This document shows positions 17,267 through 25,748 of a DNA stretch of 64,000 nucleotides, piece after piece. Origin of the DNA: Brumimicrobium sp035497735 (lineage in GTDB: Bacteria > Bacteroidota > Bacteroidia > Flavobacteriales_D > Crocinitomicaceae); the NCBI GenBank assembly GCA_035497735.1, contig DATJCX010000017.1, positions 1 to 64,000 on the forward strand, given 5' to 3'. The notes under the pieces were generated by a model. The model saw only the letters and a list, made by a program, of their open reading frames with translations, was not told the origin of the DNA and ran no database searches. The translations under genes were made by a program, and so were the position numbers. Each line of letters starts with the position of its first letter. The stretch's first letter is position 1.

Positions 17267-18985
17267 CTATTCCTCTCTATTTTTTAATCTTTCTATCTTC
17301 TCTTTTAGTGATTCTGTTACTGGCGCATCTGTTGAAGGTTTTCCCTCCTTTGGTGTCTCTGATGACGGTGCGTCTGAGCTTGAACCAGTCGATTTATCTT
17401 CACTTGGTTTAGCCGTTTTTTTTGGTGTTTCTCCTTGTACAGCTTGCACATATTTAGATGCAGCTGAACCATATTTGGATGCTCCACCATACTTTGAATG
17501 TGTTGGTTTTTCTTCCGAATCTCTCTCTGTTCTTTCTGGACGGTCGTAAGAAGGTTTATCCGATCTACTTGGTCTTTCTGTTCTATCTGACCTATCTGGA
17601 CGATCACCTGATGGTCTATTGTACCTGCCTCCTCTGTCACCTCTATCTGTTCTATCTGGACGGTCACCTGAAGGTTTATCATATCTACTTCCTCTGTCAC
17701 CTCTATCTGACCTTTCTCCACTATCTCTTCTTCTAGGTGCTCTTTCAGTTCTTTCAGCTCTTGCTGGTCTTTCAATTCTTACTTCTTTCCCTTCAGAACC
17801 TTCAGTTTTTTCTGAATTATCGTCAGAATCATCTGAGTCTTGGTATTGTTCTCTTTTGGTTCCTTCAAAAATTTGAAATTGTCTAAAACTACATTCTAAA
17901 TTTCCGTTGAATACCTTAATTCTCTTATCCGGTCTTAAACCTATGTGTTTGAATGCATCCATATTAGATGAAATAACCCAACAGTTAAAACCTGTGAATT
18001 GATGTTTGAATGTGTTTCCTAAACCTTCGTAAAGTTCTTCTACATTCTCACCCATTCTTTCCTCATAAGGTGGGTTACATATCAATGTTCCACTCGTTGT
18101 CGGTGCTTCAAGTGTTAACGCATCTTGGCGTTCAAACTTGATCATGTTTCCGATAGGAGCGACCTTACTATTTCTTTTTGCTTTTTGAATCATTTCTCCA
18201 TCGATATCATAAGCTAAAATTTCAAAGCCTAAATCGATTGGTTTTTGATTCCCTTCTTTTCTAACGCGTTCCCAAGCTTCTTCATCATATGACTTAAAGT
18301 TCTTGAAAGCGTAATGTGTACGTTCAATCATCGACGGAATATCTGCAGCCAATAAAGCCGCTTCAATAGCAATCGTTCCAGCACCACACATCGGGTCAAT
18401 TAAAGTTGACTTTCTGTCCCAACCCGATAAACGCAACAGTCCTGCTGCTAGCACTTCGTTGATTGGTGCATCTCCAACTTCCTGACGGTATCCTCTTTGG
18501 AATAATGGTAATCCACTTGTATTTAGTGAAACAGTAACCGTTTTGTCGTTGATGTAAACATCAAACATTACTTGCGGTGATTTCACGTTAACATCTGGAC
18601 GTTCTCCAAATTTATCTCTAAATGTATCAGCAATGGCGTCTTTTACAACAAGCATTGGATACTGTGAATGACTAAATAAACTTGAAAAAACAGCTCCTTT
18701 TACGGCAAAAGTCTTGTTTTTGTCGAAATAAGAGGTCCAATCTATCTTTTTTGCTGCATCGTATAAATCATCTTCCCTGTTGATCCTGAAAGTACCTACT
18801 TCTACTAAAACAGAAATAGCTACTCTTAAACGAAAGTTTAAACGATAAACATCTTCCCAAGAGCCTTTCAGTTGAACCGCCCTGTTCAATATTTCACTTT
18901 CTTTGTATCCTAATTCTTGTAACTCTTCTTGAAGGACTTTTTCCAATCCAAAGAGTGTTTTAATGGTGATGACTAAATTGTTCAT
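17267..18985 (-). CDS. THUMP-domain class I SAM-dependent RNA methyltransferase with long charged tail
   Basis: 572 residues. A ferredoxin-like/THUMP region (about 1-160) is followed by a methyltransferase domain (about 165-375) with DPMCGAGTIAIEA (197-209) for SAM binding and catalytic NPPY (304-307), the pattern of N2-guanine methyltransferases acting on 23S rRNA (RlmL N-terminal half type). Residues about 377-572 are low complexity, with near-repeats such as DRGDRGGRYNRPSGDRPDRS and then a Lys/Ser/Pro-rich part. Such tails usually bind RNA and are disordered; this is inference. It follows the TRIC gene by 3 bp. Confidence 0.88.
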   Translation of the reverse strand: MNNLVITIKTLFGLEKVLQEELQELGYKESEILNRAVQLKGSWEDVYRLNFRLRVAISVLVEVGTFRINREDDLYDAAKKIDWTSYFDKNKTFAVKGAVFSSLFSHSQYPMLVVKDAIADTFRDKFGERPDVNVKSPQVMFDVYINDKTVTVSLNTSGLPLFQRGYRQEVGDAPINEVLAAGLLRLSGWDRKSTLIDPMCGAGTIAIEAALLAADIPSMIERTHYAFKNFKSYDEEAWERVRKEGNQKPIDLGFEILAYDIDGEMIQKAKRNSKVAPIGNMIKFERQDALTLEAPTTSGTLICNPPYEERMGENVEELYEGLGNTFKHQFTGFNCWVISSNMDAFKHIGLRPDKRIKVFNGNLECSFRQFQIFEGTKREQYQDSDDSDDNSEKTEGSEGKEVRIERPARAERTERAPRRRDSGERSDRGDRGSRYDKPSGDRPDRTDRGDRGGRYNRPSGDRPDRSDRTERPSRSDKPSYDRPERTERDSEEKPTHSKYGGASKYGSAASKYVQAVQGETPKKTAKPSEDKSTGSSSDAPSSETPKEGKPSTDAPVTESLKEKIERLKNREE

Positions 18986-18988
18986 TTT

Positions 18989-19591
18989 CTATAAATTTTT
19001 TATAATGGGAGATCTCCAAGAAAAATTAATGGCTAAAATTCTAAAGGCAATGATAAAAAGAACACTACCCCAAATTAACCAACTTGTATTTCCAAACCCG
19101 AAATAATCTCCTAATAAATATAATGCGCCCCCAGCTAAGCAAGGTATGGCATACATTTCCTGTTGAAATATGATAGGTATATCATTACAAAGAACGTCTC
19201 TAAGTAAGCCTCCGAAAGTCGCTGTAATCATTCCCAAAGAAACGGCAATGACATACATTTGTTCGTGAGCTATTCCCTTTTGAACTCCAATAATGGTAAA
19301 AACCGATATCCCTACGGCGTCAAAGATAAGTAAAGTTCGCTTCCATTTCATTAAAATTTTATGAAAGATGATACCTAATGTTGCAGCTACGATAACTACG
19401 GTGACTTGTGAGAAAGATGTCGTCCAAGCAACTTCCTCATATAGCAAGAGATCGCGAATCGTTCCGCCACCTAATGCAGTGATAAATGCAATGACATAGC
19501 CTCCTACAATATCAATTTTTCTCTTTGCCGCTGTTAGTATTCCACTGACTGCAAATGCAATTAACCCAATATGGTCTAAAACTTCAAACAC
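18989..19591 (-). CDS. Trimeric intracellular cation channel (TRIC/UPF0126) family protein
   Basis: 200 residues and about seven membrane helices. Two glycine-rich repeats are visible: AFAVSGILTAAKRKIDIVGG with TALGGGTIRDLLL (about 15-50), and the second with ATFGGLLRDVLCNDIP (about 104-119), the paired GGGxxRD pattern of UPF0126/YadS proteins. Prokaryotic TRIC members form K+-permeable trimeric channels. First gene of a two-gene minus-strand unit with the methyltransferase; no functional link is known. Confidence 0.88.
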   Translation of the reverse strand: MFEVLDHIGLIAFAVSGILTAAKRKIDIVGGYVIAFITALGGGTIRDLLLYEEVAWTTSFSQVTVVIVAATLGIIFHKILMKWKRTLLIFDAVGISVFTIIGVQKGIAHEQMYVIAVSLGMITATFGGLLRDVLCNDIPIIFQQEMYAIPCLAGGALYLLGDYFGFGNTSWLIWGSVLFIIAFRILAINFSWRSPIIKNL

Positions 19592-19620
19592 TTAAATATT
19601 TATTTTTCTTTAATTTCTCT

Positions 19621-19628
19621 TACATTTG
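19621..19628 (+). promoter_or_regulatory. -7 box for the patatin-like gene
   Basis: TACATTTG matches TAnnTTTG, 26 bp before the TTG start at 19655, which supports that start. Confidence 0.55.
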
Positions 19629-19654
19629 TACAAATTAACTCATTTATAGACAGC

Positions 19655-21943
19655 TTGAAACAAAAGTTCGTACTTTTTTTAATTGCTTTTACCTATTTGT
19701 TCGCTCAAAATAGCTACGGTCAGCGCGTTGGACTAGTTCTTAGCGGTGGCGGTGCAACTGGTTTGGCGCATATTGGAGTATTGAAAGCTTTGGAAGAAGC
19801 AGAAATTCCTATCGACTATATAACGGGTTCAAGTATTGGAGCATTGATTGGTGCAATGTACTCTGTTGGTTATTCCCCAGATGAAATTAAAGACTTTATT
19901 ATTTCTAATAATTTCGATAAGATGAACTCTAGTGAAATGACCAAAAAAGAAAGATTTTTCCTGAGAGAAAAAGACAACGACGCTTCCATTATTAATTTTA
20001 AACTGGCAAAGGATAGTGTGTTTAAAAAATCATTGCCAACCAATTTTGTAACGCCTTCAATTTTAGATTACCAAATATTAAAATACATTGGTCTGCCAAA
20101 CGCTTCCTATGGAAAAGATTTTGACTCTCTATTTGTTCCCTTTCGTTGTGTAGCAACTGATGTTTATAAGAAAGAATCAATTATTTTTAAAGATGGTGAC
20201 CTAAATGCAGCTGTTAGGGCTTCCATGACTTATCCTTTTTATCTAAACCCTATTCGTATCAACGGAGCATTGCTTTTTGATGGTGGTTTATACAACAACT
20301 TCCCGGCGGATGTGATGTACCAAGATTTTGATGTGGATTATATCATTGGTAGTAATGTCTCTTCTAACGATGGGCCACCAAAAGAAGATGATTTATTTAG
20401 TCAGTTATCTACTATGTTTATTTCGAAAACAAACTATTCTCTTCCTTGTGAAAATGGTATTATTATCGAACCGAATAGTGATGTTGGAACATTTGATTTT
20501 AGCAAAGCTGATCGTGCTATAAGAAGAGGTTATCAAATTGGACTTCAGCACATCGATAGTATAAAAGAACATGTAAAAAGAAGGGTTACGGTAGAAGAAT
20601 TAGAAGTAAAAAGACAAATGTTTCGTAAAAACATTCAGTCTGTAGTTGTAAATGAACTGACGGTTAATTCTTATACCAATGAAAATGTTTCTTTCGTTAA
20701 AACTGACTTTATGAAAGATTCTCTTGGTAAGCCATTGAGCGAAAGGCGCTTGAGTAGAGCTTACTTTAGGGCGTATGCAACACCACAGGTACGTTATCTT
20801 TACCCAACCTTAACGAGAAATTCTGACACGACCTATCGCTTGGGCTTAGATGTAGGAAAGCAAAGACCGATTGCTTTGGCATTGGGTGGACATTTTTCTA
20901 CTAGGTCAGTCAGTACGGCATATATTGGCGTTTCATACTACGATATGGGAGTTGGTGCTGCAGGTATTCATGCGGAATCTTACTTTGGTAAGTTTTACAC
21001 TTCCGTAAAGACCAAGATCGACTATGATTTACCTACGCTTTTCCCGATGCGAATGAGTCCTTATTTTGTTCTAAATCGCTGGGATTTTTTTAAGAGTAAT
21101 TCCACATTTTTTCAAGACGTAGAGCCTTCTTTCCTTTTACAAAACGAATTGTATTACGGGATGAGTTTTGCCATTCCTTCTTCCAACAATGGAAAAGTAG
21201 CTTTTGATTTAAGAAAATTCCAAAATAAAGACAGATATTATCAAACCTTGAATTATTCTGAAGCTGATACGGCCGATGTGACCAGTTTTAATGGTGAATC
21301 TTTCAGCTTGTCTTTTTTTCATAATACTTTAAATAGAAAACAGTGGGCTTCGGAAGGAGCCAAGGTAGAAGCCAAGGTACGTTATGTGCAAGGAAAGGAA
21401 ATCAGTATTTCTGGGAATACACCGACCACGGATTATGACTTGAGAAGATATCACCGATGGATTAGTGTTTCACTAGAAGGTCAGCAGTATTTCAAGATGA
21501 ATTCTTTCTTTAAGTTAGGACTTTACGGAAAGGCAGTTATTAATTCTCAGTCACTTTTTGCAAATTATACCGCTAGTATGCTGGCAATGTCTGAGTTTTC
21601 GCCACTTCCTGATAGTAGAACTGTTTTTATGGAAGAGTACAGAGCTTCGCAGTATATAGGTGCAGGAATAAACTTCATTTTCAACTACAAAAACTTCTTA
21701 GAATTCCGCATAGACCCTTACTTTTTTCAACCATTGCGAAAGCTGAATCGTCATGAAGATGACAGTTTTGGCTATTCAGAGTTGTTTGATGGAGGCTTGC
21801 CAATGGCAGGTGCTTCCGTTATTTTTCATTCACCACTCGGACCATTGAGATTCACTACCAACTGGTTTCCAAAACAAGCACAACCATTTATGGTGCAGTT
21901 GAGTTTTGGATATGTAATTTTTAACGAGAGGTCAGTTAGGTAA
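19655..21943 (+). CDS. Patatin-like phospholipase with C-terminal Omp85-type barrel
   Basis: 762 residues from a TTG start, chosen because it gives a clean signal peptide (MKQKFVLFLIAF ... SYGQ) just after the promoter box; no in-frame ATG fits. The patatin domain (about 25-330) has the oxyanion loop GGGATGLAHIG (31-41), nucleophile S60 in GSSIG and the catalytic Asp D209 in DGGLYNNFP. The rest (about 330-762) is a surface-antigen/BamA-like beta-barrel ending in an aromatic-rich strand. The layout matches PlpD-type type Vd proteins, placing it in the outer membrane. Confidence 0.9.
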   Translation: MKQKFVLFLIAFTYLFAQNSYGQRVGLVLSGGGATGLAHIGVLKALEEAEIPIDYITGSSIGALIGAMYSVGYSPDEIKDFIISNNFDKMNSSEMTKKERFFLREKDNDASIINFKLAKDSVFKKSLPTNFVTPSILDYQILKYIGLPNASYGKDFDSLFVPFRCVATDVYKKESIIFKDGDLNAAVRASMTYPFYLNPIRINGALLFDGGLYNNFPADVMYQDFDVDYIIGSNVSSNDGPPKEDDLFSQLSTMFISKTNYSLPCENGIIIEPNSDVGTFDFSKADRAIRRGYQIGLQHIDSIKEHVKRRVTVEELEVKRQMFRKNIQSVVVNELTVNSYTNENVSFVKTDFMKDSLGKPLSERRLSRAYFRAYATPQVRYLYPTLTRNSDTTYRLGLDVGKQRPIALALGGHFSTRSVSTAYIGVSYYDMGVGAAGIHAESYFGKFYTSVKTKIDYDLPTLFPMRMSPYFVLNRWDFFKSNSTFFQDVEPSFLLQNELYYGMSFAIPSSNNGKVAFDLRKFQNKDRYYQTLNYSEADTADVTSFNGESFSLSFFHNTLNRKQWASEGAKVEAKVRYVQGKEISISGNTPTTDYDLRRYHRWISVSLEGQQYFKMNSFFKLGLYGKAVINSQSLFANYTASMLAMSEFSPLPDSRTVFMEEYRASQYIGAGINFIFNYKNFLEFRIDPYFFQPLRKLNRHEDDSFGYSELFDGGLPMAGASVIFHSPLGPLRFTTNWFPKQAQPFMVQLSFGYVIFNERSVR

Positions 21944-22023
21944 GTGTGAAACCTTAAAGGTGAATTATTCCTTAGCAAAATGAAAATTGACCTGAATAAT
22001 GAGTAAGTAAAAAATAGATTCAG

Positions 22024-22031
22024 TAACTTTG
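22024..22031 (+). promoter_or_regulatory. -7 box for def
   Basis: TAACTTTG matches TAnnTTTG and lies 16 bp before the def ATG. The nearest TTG upstream is too far for a -33 box. Confidence 0.5.
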
Positions 22032-22047
22032 TAGAAAATTTAAAAGA

Positions 22048-22647
22048 ATGATATTACCAATTCTAGCATACGGAGATCCAATTCTAAAAAAAGAATGTGA
22101 AGAGATAGATAAAGATTATCCTGGCTTAAAAGAGTTAATCGACAATATGTGGGAAACAATGTATAGTTCTCACGGTGTTGGATTGGCAGCGCCTCAAATA
22201 GGAAAAACAATACGTTTATTTATCGTTGACGCGGCACCATTTGCTGATGATGAAGAAAGTGATGAAGAGCCAGATCCAAAAGCAGTTGGCTGTAAAGACT
22301 TTAAAAAAGTATTTATTAATCCGATAATCGAAGAAGAATCGGGTGAAGAGTGGGCGTTTGAAGAAGGTTGTCTTTCAATTCCTACGATTAGAGAGGATGT
22401 CTACCGTAAAGAGAAGATTCTAGTTACTTATTACGATGAGAATTTTGAGTTTCACGAAGAAACATTTGAAGGTTACCCAGCACGTATTATTCAGCACGAA
22501 TATGACCACGTTGAAGGAGTACTTTTCACAGATTTGATTTCTCCTTTAAAGAAAAAGTTACTTTTTAAGAAGCTTTCTAATATTTCAAAAGGATTGGTGA
22601 ATGTGAATTATAGAATGAAATTTCCAGCAGCTAAAAAAGGTAGATAA
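22048..22647 (+). CDS. def: Peptide deformylase
   Basis: 199 residues; removes the N-formyl group from nascent proteins. All three motifs are intact: GVGLAAPQIG (43-52), EEGCLSIP with metal ligand C108, and QHEYDH with H150, catalytic E151 and H154. An acidic insert (about 66-80, DDEESDEEPDPK) sits between motifs 1 and 2; an insert here is known in Bacteroidota deformylases. The stop overlaps the next start in TAATG. Confidence 0.97.
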   Translation: MILPILAYGDPILKKECEEIDKDYPGLKELIDNMWETMYSSHGVGLAAPQIGKTIRLFIVDAAPFADDEESDEEPDPKAVGCKDFKKVFINPIIEEESGEEWAFEEGCLSIPTIREDVYRKEKILVTYYDENFEFHEETFEGYPARIIQHEYDHVEGVLFTDLISPLKKKLLFKKLSNISKGLVNVNYRMKFPAAKKGR

Positions 22648-23240
22648 TGAAGAAAGTTTTGGTTTTTATTGTCTTGGCTTTTGGTGTGATGAGTTGTTCT
22701 GATCGTCAAACAAACAAAGAGCTTACTGTAGAAGGTCTAAAAACCGATATCCAGCAAATAGATGATTCTTTAAAAATGCTTTATGATAAAGCGAGAGAAA
22801 CGGAAAACTTTAACATTGCTCACGAAGTTTACTTTGAGGCTATCGCTAGAAATAAGTCTTTTTACGAGCATTTCCCGAATGATGAATTTGCAGAAACGGC
22901 ATTGAATAAAATTGCCGCAATGTATTTTCAGCTAAACATGGAAGGAGAAGCATCCAAATGGAGAGATACTCTTCTTAATAAGTTTCCAACTACAAAAAAC
23001 AAGGCCACTTTAATGGAATTGCAGATGAGTTATTATGGGAATGACGAAAGCTTTAGTCAGGAAATGATTGAGTACTACGGAAATGAACTATTAAAAATAG
23101 ACGGACTTTCGGAAGAAAAAAAGGAGGAAATCAAGTTTCGTATTGCGCATAGTGACAAAACATTTATGCAATTGATTGAATACCAAATCATGAATGAAGA
23201 AGGAGGAATGGATGAAAATTCTGCTGATTTTTCATTATAA
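22647..23240 (+). CDS. Lipoprotein with helical (TPR/BamD-like) repeats
   Basis: 197 residues; lipobox GVMSC (acylated Cys17). The mature protein is helical with TPR-like periodicity, for example YEHFPNDEFAETALNKIAAM and a second unit WRDTLLNKFPTTKNKA, reminiscent of BamD/YfgM-type repeats but much shorter than BamD. Translationally coupled to def (one-base overlap). Location should be the inner face of the outer membrane or the periplasmic face of the inner membrane. Function unknown. Confidence 0.78.
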   Translation: MKKVLVFIVLAFGVMSCSDRQTNKELTVEGLKTDIQQIDDSLKMLYDKARETENFNIAHEVYFEAIARNKSFYEHFPNDEFAETALNKIAAMYFQLNMEGEASKWRDTLLNKFPTTKNKATLMELQMSYYGNDESFSQEMIEYYGNELLKIDGLSEEKKEEIKFRIAHSDKTFMQLIEYQIMNEEGGMDENSADFSL

Positions 23241-23265
23241 ATTGTGTTAACGCTTTGTTAAAAAC

Positions 23266-23296
23266 TTGGAGAACAGAATTTATGGTACTATATTTG
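23266..23296 (+). promoter_or_regulatory. Promoter of the DUF1573 pair
   Basis: TTG at 23266-23268, a 20-base spacer and TATATTTG at 23289-23296: a full match to the Bacteroidota sigma-A promoter. The ATG at 23329 lies 32 bp downstream, which rules out the longer in-frame reading from 23266. Confidence 0.78.
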
Positions 23297-23328
23297 AATC
23301 AAACAAGTTAAATAAAAATTTAAAAGTT

Positions 23329-23760
23329 ATGAAAAAAATACTATTTACTTTAAGCTTAGTTTTTGTAGCATTCTACGGAATGTCACAAGCAGTTGTTTCT
23401 GGAGCAGAAATAAAATTCGAAAAAGAAACAATTGACTATGGAACAATTGATCAGTATGCTGATGGACACCGTGAATTCGTTTTCACAAATACAGGTACTG
23501 AACCGTTAGTAATTTCAAATGCTAAAGGATCATGTGGTTGTACTGTTCCAACATGGCCAAAAGAACCAATTGCACCAGGGCAAAAAGCAACAATTAAAGT
23601 TAAGTACGCAACTGACCGTGTAGGTAAATTCACAAAGAGCATTACGATTCAATCAAATGCTGTTTCTGAGCCAACGAAAGTTTTACGTATTAAAGGAGAT
23701 GTTTTAGCTAAGCCAACAGGTGCAGCACCAGTTAATACTTCAGGTGCTCCTGCAAACTAG
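23329..23760 (+). CDS. Secreted DUF1573 protein
   Basis: 143 residues from ATG 23329 (a longer frame from TTG 23266 overlaps the promoter). Signal peptide ends near YGMSQA. The body is a single immunoglobulin-like beta domain of the DUF1573/ASPM-SPD-2-Hydin type with IDYGTI, FTNTGTEPLVI, the conserved GSCGCTVP, and the Pro/Ala-rich end KPTGAAPV. Probably periplasmic or surface; the function of this Bacteroidota-wide family is not established. Followed after 8 bp by a second DUF1573 gene. Confidence 0.88.
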   Translation: MKKILFTLSLVFVAFYGMSQAVVSGAEIKFEKETIDYGTIDQYADGHREFVFTNTGTEPLVISNAKGSCGCTVPTWPKEPIAPGQKATIKVKYATDRVGKFTKSITIQSNAVSEPTKVLRIKGDVLAKPTGAAPVNTSGAPAN

Positions 23761-23768
23761 TTAACAAT

Positions 23769-24149
23769 ATGAAGCACATTTTTGTACTTCTTATAATGAT
23801 ATTAAATTCCGCAATTGGTTTTGGCCAATCTGCGGAATTTTCTTTTTTGGGATCAGCCACCCACCAATTTGGAAAAGTTAATGAAGGTGTTTCACTGAAA
23901 CATTACTATGTCTTTGTTAACAGCGGAGATACGCCGTTAATTATTGATGAAGCAAAGGTTACCTGTAGCTGCACAAAAGTTGAATTTCCTCGCTATCCTA
24001 TTTTGCCACAGCAGAAGGACTCTATTTTGGTCACTTTCGACACCAAACAAAAGTACTATCAGCAAGATAGAATCATTAAGTTGAAATCAAACACTAAGAA
24101 ACAAGAAAAACTACGATTTAAAGTTTATGTAGTACCAAAAGAAGATTAA
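23769..24149 (+). CDS. Secreted DUF1573 protein (second of pair)
   Basis: 126 residues with a signal peptide (NSAIGFGQS). The same fold as its neighbour is indicated by HQFGKVNEG, FVNSGDTPLII, the Cys motif VTCSCTKVEFP and LPQQKDSI, but overall identity is low, so the pair is an old duplication. It lacks the Ala/Pro tail. Cotranscribed from the promoter at 23266. Confidence 0.83.
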   Translation: MKHIFVLLIMILNSAIGFGQSAEFSFLGSATHQFGKVNEGVSLKHYYVFVNSGDTPLIIDEAKVTCSCTKVEFPRYPILPQQKDSILVTFDTKQKYYQQDRIIKLKSNTKKQEKLRFKVYVVPKED

Positions 24150-24254
24150 AAAGTAATATTCTACACTACTGTCTGATAAAAGTTTTTTAAAAGCAGGATT
24201 TCCTTGATAGATTTCCCGCTTTATTGTAATTTAGTTTTGCACAACATTAATTAC

Positions 24255-24340
24255 ATGAATAAAAGTACTCTCTTTTTTGGACAATCGGTTTTCGGACAGC
24301 TGATTTCTTTGATTAAATCGGATTTAGTTAAATCCGCAGT
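24255..24340 (+). pseudogene. N-terminal remnant of an IS4-type transposase
   Basis: ATG 24255 opens MNKSTLFFGQSVFGQLISLI, which I recognise as the typical start of DUF4372-containing IS4-family transposases of Bacteroidota (pattern GQPVFNQLLKLI). After about 28 residues the similarity stops and the frame runs out at 24389 through unrelated DNA (the reverse of the terC remnant). A -7-like box TAGTTTTG lies at 24232-24239. The catalytic DDE part is absent, so this is a dead fragment. Family assignment rests on memory of the N-terminal motif. Confidence 0.6.
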
Positions 24341-24556
24341 TAAAATGGAGTATCTATATTTGTTGGGTTTGCAATCCATTCGTTTTTAAAAGAAAAATAG
24401 ATTATTCCCGAGAAGAATATAGCACAAACCACCCAAACACTTGTCCAAATAGCAGCTTCTTTGGTTTTTATTTTCGTGGGGCTCTCGATTGAATACGCCC
24501 AAGTCTAAAATTAAAGCAAATGTTACCGCTGTTATAAATACTATCCAAACTATCAT
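24340..24556 (-). pseudogene. Remnant of a TerC-family membrane protein, frameshifted and truncated
   Basis: From ATG 24556 the minus strand reads MIVWIVFITAVTFALILDLGVFNREPHE, the first helix and LDLGVF motif of TerC/Alx proteins. One extra A in a run of As then shifts the frame; in the next frame it continues KTKEAAIWTSVWVVCAIFF with NEWIANPTNID and stops at 24340. Intact family members have several further helices, so about three quarters is missing. The breakpoint abuts the transposase fragment, suggesting insertion-deletion by that element. Confidence 0.75.
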
Positions 24557-24598
24557 AAGGTTCTTTATGAAAGTGTGTTTAAAGTTGAATGATTTTTA

Positions 24599-24628
24599 AC
24601 AGGTATTTGTTCCGAAACAAATACCTGT
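24599..24628. terminator. Perfect hairpin, possible terminator
   Basis: A 13-bp perfect stem, ACAGGTATTTGTT (24599-24611) with AACAAATACCTGT (24616-24628) around CCGA. No long T-run follows on either strand (TTTGTAT on plus), so terminator function is uncertain. It lies downstream of the minus-strand PepSY gene. Confidence 0.5.
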
Positions 24629-24744
24629 TTGTATAAATTCATTTGAGGAGTAGGCGACTATCTTGCAGCTTTTATCATCTAAGAAAGAGCCGCAATACAA
24701 TTGTCATTCCTTTAAGACTATGTTATGATTTTCGAAGGTTTAAT

Positions 24745-25215
24745 TTAATCATCTATCTTTTTAAAGTCTCCATCCAATGTAAATACTAAATCTAAATCAT
24801 TATCTAAACTAATTTGTTGCTCCTTTTTCTCTAGTTGCCACTCTATTATGAAGTTGTCCTGATAGTTTGAATTAACATATTGGTTAATTTTCGGTGGAAT
24901 TACACTTTCAGGAAGCTCAGTTTTCGCTTCAATACCAATGATTTCCTTCTTACGATTGAATTCTAGAGAAATATTTCCTGCCAATACCACATCATAGGTC
25001 TTAGTTGTTCCATCAATATCTTCAACTACTTGTAGTATTTCATTATTTGGGAAATGAGTTGAAACATATTCAGAAATTTCTGCAGGAGTTTGCGCTAAAT
25101 CTAATATAGTTTCTTTATCACAACTTAAAAGTGAAAAGAGCACAAGGCTAAGCGCTGTTTTTGAAATTATTTTAATTGCTTTCATTTTAATTGCTTTCAT
25201 TTTAATTGCTTTCAT
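24745..25215 (-). CDS. PepSY-like lipoprotein (first paralogue)
   Basis: 156 residues if the first ATG (25215) is used, 151 from 25200 or 146 from 25185; the last gives the most usual signal peptide, MKAIKIISKTALSLV with lipobox SLLSC. The mature part has two PepSY-like beta-lactamase-inhibitor-type units: AQTPAEISEYVSTHFPNNEIL and IPPKINQYVNSNYQDNFIIEW, each followed by strands (LEFNRKKEIIGIEA, LVFTLDGDFKKID). Periplasmic; these domains often occur in small secreted Bacteroidota proteins and have no clear function. Downstream of its paralogue by 12 bp. Confidence 0.83.
   Translation of the reverse strand: MKAIKMKAIKMKAIKIISKTALSLVLFSLLSCDKETILDLAQTPAEISEYVSTHFPNNEILQVVEDIDGTTKTYDVVLAGNISLEFNRKKEIIGIEAKTELPESVIPPKINQYVNSNYQDNFIIEWQLEKKEQQISLDNDLDLVFTLDGDFKKIDD
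25171..25215 (-). repeat. 15-bp tandem repeat containing the start codon
   Basis: Three perfect copies of ATGAAAGCAATTAAA (25201-25215, 25186-25200, 25171-25185) begin the PepSY-like lipoprotein gene, giving three in-frame ATGs and MKAIK three times. Confidence 0.95.
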
Positions 25216-25227
25216 TTTATTTAATTT

Positions 25228-25671
25228 TTAGTTATCAATTCTTAAGAAGTCTCCTTTTCGTGAAAACTCAAGTTCAATTTTATTGTCCAGATCGACAGAT
25301 TGATTCGTTTTATCTAATTCCCATTCAATTATATAGTTTTTAGGATAATTAGCCTTCACATACTCTCTGATTTTCGTTGGAATTGTACTATCCGGAAGTT
25401 TAGAGTTAGCTTTGATGCTTACGATATTGTTTTTATAATCGAATTCTAATTTAGTACTATCGTTCAGAATAATTTCATATTCTTTCGTTAATCCTTCATA
25501 ATCAACTTCTGCATGCAGCACTTGAGTATTGGGAAAATGTTTTGCTATATATGTTTGTATTTGAGCAGGAACTTCAGAGTAGGGTATTATTTTATCTTGT
25601 CCAAACACTGAAACAGATGTTGTTAATATTATTGCAATTAACAGATTTTTAAACAGATTATACTTTTTCAT
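25228..25671 (-). CDS. PepSY-like secreted protein (second paralogue)
   Basis: 147 residues with a signal peptide (SVSVFGQDK) but no lipobox cysteine, unlike its downstream neighbour. The same two-unit layout is clear: YSEVPAQIQTYIAKHFPNTQ with LEFDYKNNIVSIKA, then IPTKIREYVKANYPKNYIIE with LEFSRKGDFLRID. It is upstream in the two-gene minus-strand unit. The pair is a tandem duplication in which one copy is lipid-anchored and the other soluble. Confidence 0.85.
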   Translation of the reverse strand: MKKYNLFKNLLIAIILTTSVSVFGQDKIIPYSEVPAQIQTYIAKHFPNTQVLHAEVDYEGLTKEYEIILNDSTKLEFDYKNNIVSIKANSKLPDSTIPTKIREYVKANYPKNYIIEWELDKTNQSVDLDNKIELEFSRKGDFLRIDN

Positions 25672-25748
25672 AATATTATATTTAATTATTGTTTTTATAA
25701 GGGTTTTAGATTACTTTATTTAATATTAAAACGTGTTAAAAAGTCTAG

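Noticed and set aside
17317..17876. Open frames on both strands across the methyltransferase tail
   Set aside because: They arise from the low-complexity Arg/Asp/Gly repeats; the frame continuous with the THUMP and methyltransferase domains is the coding one.
23266..23328. N-terminal extension of the first DUF1573 protein
   Set aside because: The segment is the promoter (TTG and TATATTTG) and would place the signal peptide internally.
24204..24389. A 61-residue protein gene
   Set aside because: Only the middle resembles a transposase start, and the end is the reverse complement of the terC remnant; treated as debris.
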